A stretch of 64,000 nt of DNA from contig CBDCCX010000006.1 in NCBI GenBank assembly GCA_965215165.1, positions 558,001 to 622,000 of the forward strand, read 5' to 3'. This document shows positions 60,201-64,000 of this stretch, piece by piece. Within the stretch, counting starts at the first letter, position 1; each line of letters begins with the position of its first letter. The translations under genes and the position numbers were made by a program. Origin of the DNA: JANQRZ01 sp965215165 (GTDB lineage: Bacteria; Bacteroidota; Rhodothermia; Rhodothermales; JANQRZ01). The notes beneath the pieces were generated by a model that was given only the letters and a program-made list of their open reading frames with translations, made no database searches and was not told where the DNA came from.

Positions 60201-60945
60201 GGACGATGCCGTCGGCGTCGACTTCTACCGTCCGGGCTCGGTCCTTGGCCCCGCCGCCGAGGTAGGTGGAGTACACCAGGTTGCCGCCACGGCCGGATCC
60301 GCCGCTCAGCCCGTCGAGGCGCGAAGAGGGCAGGCCGAGCACCGTGGGTCGGTCCAGCCTCTCGCGCTCGCCGAGCGGGTCGGCCCCGTCGAGTCGGACG
60401 CGAACGGGTGCAGGGTCCGCACCGGGAGCGAACACGAAGTCGTGGCGCAGGGTGCCGGCGGCGGCGTAGAGGCGGAGCGCTACGCCGTCGTACACGTCGT
60501 GCAGCACGACCTCGTCGTAGAGCGGGACGCGGGGTGCCCAGCGCGCGGGGTCGTCGCCGAGGAAGTAGTTGTGGTAGGCGCTCCGCCGCCCCCGGCCCTC
60601 GATGCGCTGCGCGCGCCCGCCCTCGAACCGCAGCTTCACCGCACGGCCCCGCCGCCGCACCGGGTCGCGCTCGCTCGCCTCGGCAAAATCCAGAGAGAGC
60701 GTCTCGCGCGCCACCGTCTCGACCTGGTAGAAGTCGACGATCAGGCCGTCGTCCGTCACCCAGAGGTCGGTTCCGTCGAGGTGGGCGAGGAAGCGCACCT
60801 CGGCGTCCCACTGCCCGAGGTTCTCGATGAACGTGATTCCGTCGGCGGGGAGGCGGAGCCAGTCGAGCGCGGTGGCCGGAGCCGTGGGTTGGGCGGCGAG
60901 CGGTGCCGCGAGGAAAAGGAGGGGAAACAGGAGTCGGAGGATCAT
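54277..60945 (-). CDS. Giant SBBP-repeat/Ig-like/CHRD surface protein with T9SS sorting domain
   Basis: This 2222-residue protein starts at ATG 60945 with signal peptide MILRLLFPLLFLAAPLAAQ. Residues about 35-225 are a conserved N-terminal beta domain (ITFIENLGQWDAEVRFLAHL). Residues about 225-750 carry SBBP beta-propeller repeats (VYSTYLGG type, as in YATYLGGSGFDE, STYLGGNFNDGG, GTYLGGTGSEES). About 770-1240 hold cadherin/Ig-like repeats. A CHRD-like domain follows (QARLRGLNVVPPSNSQAIGT, about 1250-1365), then more Ig-like repeats. The end is a T9SS sorting domain (LAQNYPNPFQGVTTIQYGL, LASGVYLYRLRAG). It is probably an adhesin or surface protein exported by T9SS. It shares a leftward unit with the TPR-like protein and the kinase upstream. 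Confidence 0.9.
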   Translation of the reverse strand: MILRLLFPLLFLAAPLAAQPTAPATALDWLRLPADGITFIENLGQWDAEVRFLAHLDGTDLWVTDDGLIVDFYQVETVARETLSLDFAEASERDPVRRRGRAVKLRFEGGRAQRIEGRGRRSAYHNYFLGDDPARWAPRVPLYDEVVLHDVYDGVALRLYAAAGTLRHDFVFAPGADPAPVRVRLDGADPLGERERLDRPTVLGLPSSRLDGLSGGSGRGGNLVYSTYLGGGAKDRARTVEVDADGIVHLAGRTLSADFRPVGAYDSTYAGGFGDAFIAKLDPAAGSGGLIYATYLGGSGFDEIRDLALGTEQTVGTLYVTGITASEDFPLAQAIQPEHNLGTDRVFGDAFIARLSTDGTMLERSTYLGGNFNDGGRSITLDSEGRVYVTGITISARGGDNSPFETLIGGSGNPYQSTYQDDGRDRVADAFLVQLDPDMTAITYGTFLGGFFFEEPKDLVVVDDETVTGDVPNVYIVGTTGTDQGATNPLFTNSAALANAYQDDNPAAGLTDPREPDNLTIRSAFVAVLTLGNNGPDDLSYATYLGGTQYDGACGLALHDEKIYVGGYTRSTNLFADADPAVLFDATYAGPTPGDSRDFGGDLFVAVLDPTVGGSGALTYGTYLGGTGSEESGERGAPGVPLPFCGFDVDADGSVYLAGATASTDFPIAGGGQALGGATDALFVQLYPNQDDGTDLCYSTYLGGSDHDEALRLALAGDRVYVVGETESTEDDGFPLVGAYNGIYSGGSGIDFKNIAGDGFVTGFQIDQRPVRGDSLPDLGDGFTGTRTFDLGDVFSDANGSPLTFRVQSVVPAGVVSAAIQNGVLSVRALREGEATVVVSAADGCTPAITDALRVTVPNLAPTVPMPIADQGIGNSGLDVNLTNVFNDPEGRPLNYSVEIDPVGVVEASISGAILTVSVFAAVSGDQADLTVTAEDDAGQTATSTFTLTVTEGNLPPRVVATIPSDTLTAGGFPLELTLSDFFDDPDDDDLVFTAAASSSSVSVTVAGDSLTVRVPMSASPDAVGTVTVTATDGVNPPVPTSFSVTVNLSPITTGVLQPLALAPGGFPARIDLTDPPAFTDSDGDPLTFSCAPLSTPALTATCTSDGRTLLVTPGRQEEDARVVVTAADGVGGIGRDTVEVSVVNTPPRLVDTIDPPPLFLGGPPFPRDLTKIFEDDDDGQQLLFTCVLKPDASADVTVACTGTSGRILTVTPGSEPGDARITVTADDQFGGTVSTTFEIQVQETDTVYQARLRGLNVVPPSNSQAIGTITATLDEDTLRVGGAFSSDLEGSLGEAQLRIGAAGVAGDTLRTLTPQSENPIVFDEADNTFLLDDDERNTLFGQRLYVLLTNTEGTFSVRGQLLPEEGQRAPTASAITAPPDGAEVEVGEGQNDLVVTWTEATDPDANRVAYVWQLARNDQAFGDPIRSFSTGSQRSLSLPSDTLLSLLPTGEDEVVWSHRVVSTDGSMPTLGDPLALTLRRRLNAAPVSNGFRDTTLTVEQSYQINLNDHFEDDDALQYSLACSPTPDCLAPPVTAIRVDSLLTLIGVSPTESEGETIRITASDSVNDPVSDSFVVRVVPQNMPPRGSLPPQRLRSGDEPLTIDLDDAFLDDDGTITAFECASSDPSIASASTCEDRVLTVTPGTVSTTQGATISVTATDDDMAEGETTFAVTVDPALPLIAFGPITVSPSQPQVGMPVDVEAEVNNLVDGGDVFLNYRAGISSSFSEAEMREEGGVYTATIPGSVITSEGVQYFVEAQNPAGGPERTDRRSLSVGVPQLAYGQPLPSGNAQTGYRLISVPLALDDARAAAVFDEFGEADDEVWRLFELLPPGAAGDESADGADGQAYREGPDGISLTPGKAVWLIARDGGTFDTGTGSTALINEAFSMPLNGAWNLVGSPFNFDVPVGQVRLESGAEAQLQTYSGSWQNVTSAMEPFTGYALFVPADEDRLVVDPSPDPARPALAKAGEDEAASREPAWSVRIAAAVQQARDDNNLALVAPAAADGHDALDWHEPPPIGEYVSVSFAAPDGGAPFTVDARPVTEDGAAWPLVVRSNIRDEVALSFERLGDVPPAFVVWLVDEAAGTVTDLRRDPSYAFASHGSGGAARMQLIVGTEAFAQAASGFDGTVPADFQLAQNYPNPFQGVTTIQYGLPTDQHVLLEVFDLLGRRIAVLVDEAREAGYHKAVWTGRRSPSGLASGVYLYRLRAGSFTATERMVVVR

Positions 60946-60972
60946 AATCTCGGCGTTCTGAGCTTTTAATGA

Positions 60973-61725
60973 CTATCGCTTGGGGAAGGACGGGGGCGTC
61001 GGGAGCGGGTCGGGAGTAGGCATCCCGTCGCCTCCATCACCGCCGCCGGCAAGCACGAGGACAGCGACGCTCGCCACGAGCGCGCCCCCACCGATCGCCA
61101 GCCACTTGGTCAGGCCGCTCTTCTTTTTCGGGGGCGTCCAGCCCTCCAGCGGGTCCGGGGGAGGAGCCTCTGCCGTGGGCTGCCCCGCCATCACGGCCGT
61201 CGAGTCGTCCGGGAGTGGATCCTGAATCAGGATCAGCGTCGTGTCCGGCGGCGTGGTGCTCGGTTCCACGACGGGGGGCGGGTTTGGCGAGGGAGGCTCT
61301 ATCCCTTCCACCTCCATGGTCTCCCGAACGGCCTCGATGAAAGCGATGAAGTCCGGCGTCTCGGTGGCGGGGTTGGGGCTGTAGCTCGGGACCCGGGTGA
61401 GCAGCTCGCGGATCGCCGCTCTCGCCTGCTCTTCCAGGTCGTTCGACCGGTAGGCCTTGCCGAGGAGGGTATAGGCGCGCTCCTCGTCTTTGTCCGAGAA
61501 GGCGTCGGCAGAGATGCACCGGTTGAGCAGGCTGATGGCTTCGTTGAAGCGGGCGTCGAAGTAGCTCGTCGTGGCGCGGGCGAGGGCCTCGTCGCAAGGC
61601 TCCGCTTCCTGCGCCTGCGCCGGCATCGCGGCCAACAGGAGAAGCGTACTCAGGAGGGGAACGCGCAGACTGCTCTGGAGGAGCCTGCCGTGGGAGCGGG
61701 CCTGGAAAAATCGGGAGAGAGCCAT
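60973..61725 (-). CDS. TPR-like membrane protein
   Basis: This 250-residue protein starts at ATG 61725. A signal peptide (PLLSTLLLLAAMPAQAQ) precedes a helical region with TPR-like pairs (ARFNEAISLLNRCISADAF, ERAYTLLGKAYRSNDLEEQA) at about residues 40-120. A Pro-rich linker (SPNPPPVVEPSTTPPD) follows, and the C-terminus has a single membrane segment (LTKWLAIGGGALVASVAVL). It would place the helical part outside the cytoplasm. It lies 67 bp after the kinase and 27 bp before the giant protein, so the three genes form one unit. Confidence 0.82.
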   Translation of the reverse strand: MALSRFFQARSHGRLLQSSLRVPLLSTLLLLAAMPAQAQEAEPCDEALARATTSYFDARFNEAISLLNRCISADAFSDKDEERAYTLLGKAYRSNDLEEQARAAIRELLTRVPSYSPNPATETPDFIAFIEAVRETMEVEGIEPPSPNPPPVVEPSTTPPDTTLILIQDPLPDDSTAVMAGQPTAEAPPPDPLEGWTPPKKKSGLTKWLAIGGGALVASVAVLVLAGGGDGGDGMPTPDPLPTPPSFPKR

Positions 61726-61792
61726 GCCGTTGGTGACCAAGTGGATGAGAGCGCACCCTCAATAAACCAACCCGGTCGGACAAAAGCCACCC

Positions 61793-63721
<1,929 letters not shown>

Positions 63722-63843
63722 ACGATAGGGGTGAGCGGAGGCGGCAAGCTATACTGTCTGGGAAGCTGTATAATAGCGAGGTGAGGCCCTCGCTCCGGAA
63801 AAATAAGCCATCCTCACGTCGCTGCGCGGCCCACGCAAAAGAC

Positions 63844-63893
63844 AGCCCCCTCGCGCTGGAAGCCTTACAGGGCTTCGCAACCGCGAGGGGGCT
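63844..63893 (-). terminator. Large two-part hairpin, possible terminator of a leftward transcript
   Basis: A perfect 12-bp outer stem (63844-63855 with 63882-63893) encloses a second 6-bp stem (63859-63864 with 63871-63876). On the minus strand it is followed by TCTTTTG, which suits a weak intrinsic terminator for a gene starting beyond 64000. The remainder of 63722-64000 shows no supportable gene; the part next to 63721 is probably the kinase promoter region. Confidence 0.5.
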
Positions 63894-64000
63894 GGTGACG
63901 ACAGGGCCGGGCGGGGCGTCGGAAGGCCAGAGGTGATCCGTGGTGGTGGTTCCTTCACGCGGGGGCTCAGGGCGCGTGATCCACGGACGGGGCGTTCCGC

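Noticed and set aside
59269..60969. Long open frame opposite the giant T9SS protein
   Set aside because: Composition artefact of high GC; the sense strand has clear signal peptide, repeats and sorting domain.
61726..61740. Upstream TTG start for the TPR-like protein
   Set aside because: ATG 61725 gives a normal signal peptide, and the TTG only adds five residues.

Overview
The window is a high-GC (about 70 % by eye) chromosomal segment of a Bacteroidota-like bacterium, most probably a member of the Rhodothermia (Rhodothermales, perhaps the Rubricoccaceae). The evidence is the mix of families: several secreted proteins with C-terminal type IX secretion (T9SS) sorting domains, a GWxTD-domain protein, a DUF4175 coiled-coil protein, an HPr kinase, an E2-E1 fused 2-oxoglutarate dehydrogenase, and a histidine kinase with a ligand-binding propeller. 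Most starts have no Shine-Dalgarno (SD) sequence, as is usual in Bacteroidota. Two genes break that rule (rpsU and the subtilase at 26.4 kb). I saw no rRNA, tRNA, CRISPR array or complete insertion sequence. The species assignment is inference.

Layout. 1-10.3 kb: the 5' part of a DUF4175 gene, a divergent TonB-dependent receptor, then a leftward run (lipoprotein, small unknown protein, gluQ, lysozyme-like protein, pyrF, DUF2851, ABM-domain protein). 10.4-18.1 kb: a tiny hydrophilic protein, nupC, a PQQ-type propeller lipoprotein, an M1 aminopeptidase, a T9SS cargo protein and a glycosyltransferase. 18.2-26.3 kb: a rightward housekeeping stretch (CDP-alcohol phosphatidyltransferase, ftsY, GWxTD protein, fmt, moxR, hprK, a candidate small RNA, M23 peptidase). 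26.4-32.4 kb: a broken low-GC subtilase, a beta-helix/T9SS piece and a propeller/T9SS protein. 32.6-37.3 kb: DUF2795, an Omp85-family protein, a TrmA/RlmD-family methyltransferase and a degraded nucleotidyltransferase pair. 37.4-42.9 kb (leftward): a sensor histidine kinase and a subtilase lipoprotein. 43.2-48.8 kb: a sugar-nucleotide-type epimerase, a HEPN/MNT toxin-antitoxin module and the fused 2-oxoglutarate dehydrogenase. 49-54.3 kb: rpsU, a shortened GNAT, rdgB, dtd, a lipoprotein, an Ogt-type methyltransferase and an amidohydrolase. 54.3-63.7 kb (leftward): a 2222-residue T9SS protein, a TPR-like membrane protein and a Ser/Thr kinase with PEGA domains.

Genes that may work together: the kinase, TPR-like protein and giant secreted protein at the right end form one leftward unit that looks like a membrane signalling and cell-surface system. 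Several genes serve translation (gluQ, fmt, dtd, rlmD, rpsU, ftsY). Many are for the envelope or export (Omp85, TonB receptor, M23, GWxTD, T9SS cargo).

Most interesting observations: (1) the subtilase at 26.4 kb has a good promoter, a perfect SD and a basic signal peptide, but an 11-G run puts the start one base out of frame, which fits either a phase-variable switch or a homopolymer error; (2) the HEPN/MNT module sits between two diverged copies of the same epimerase-end/kgd-leader sequence (38 bp identical at the start), which records how it was inserted; (3) a roughly 90-nt RNA gene with a consensus-like promoter and an intrinsic terminator lies upstream of the M23 peptidase; (4) rpsU has a TTG start behind a perfect SD in a genome that mostly lacks SDs.
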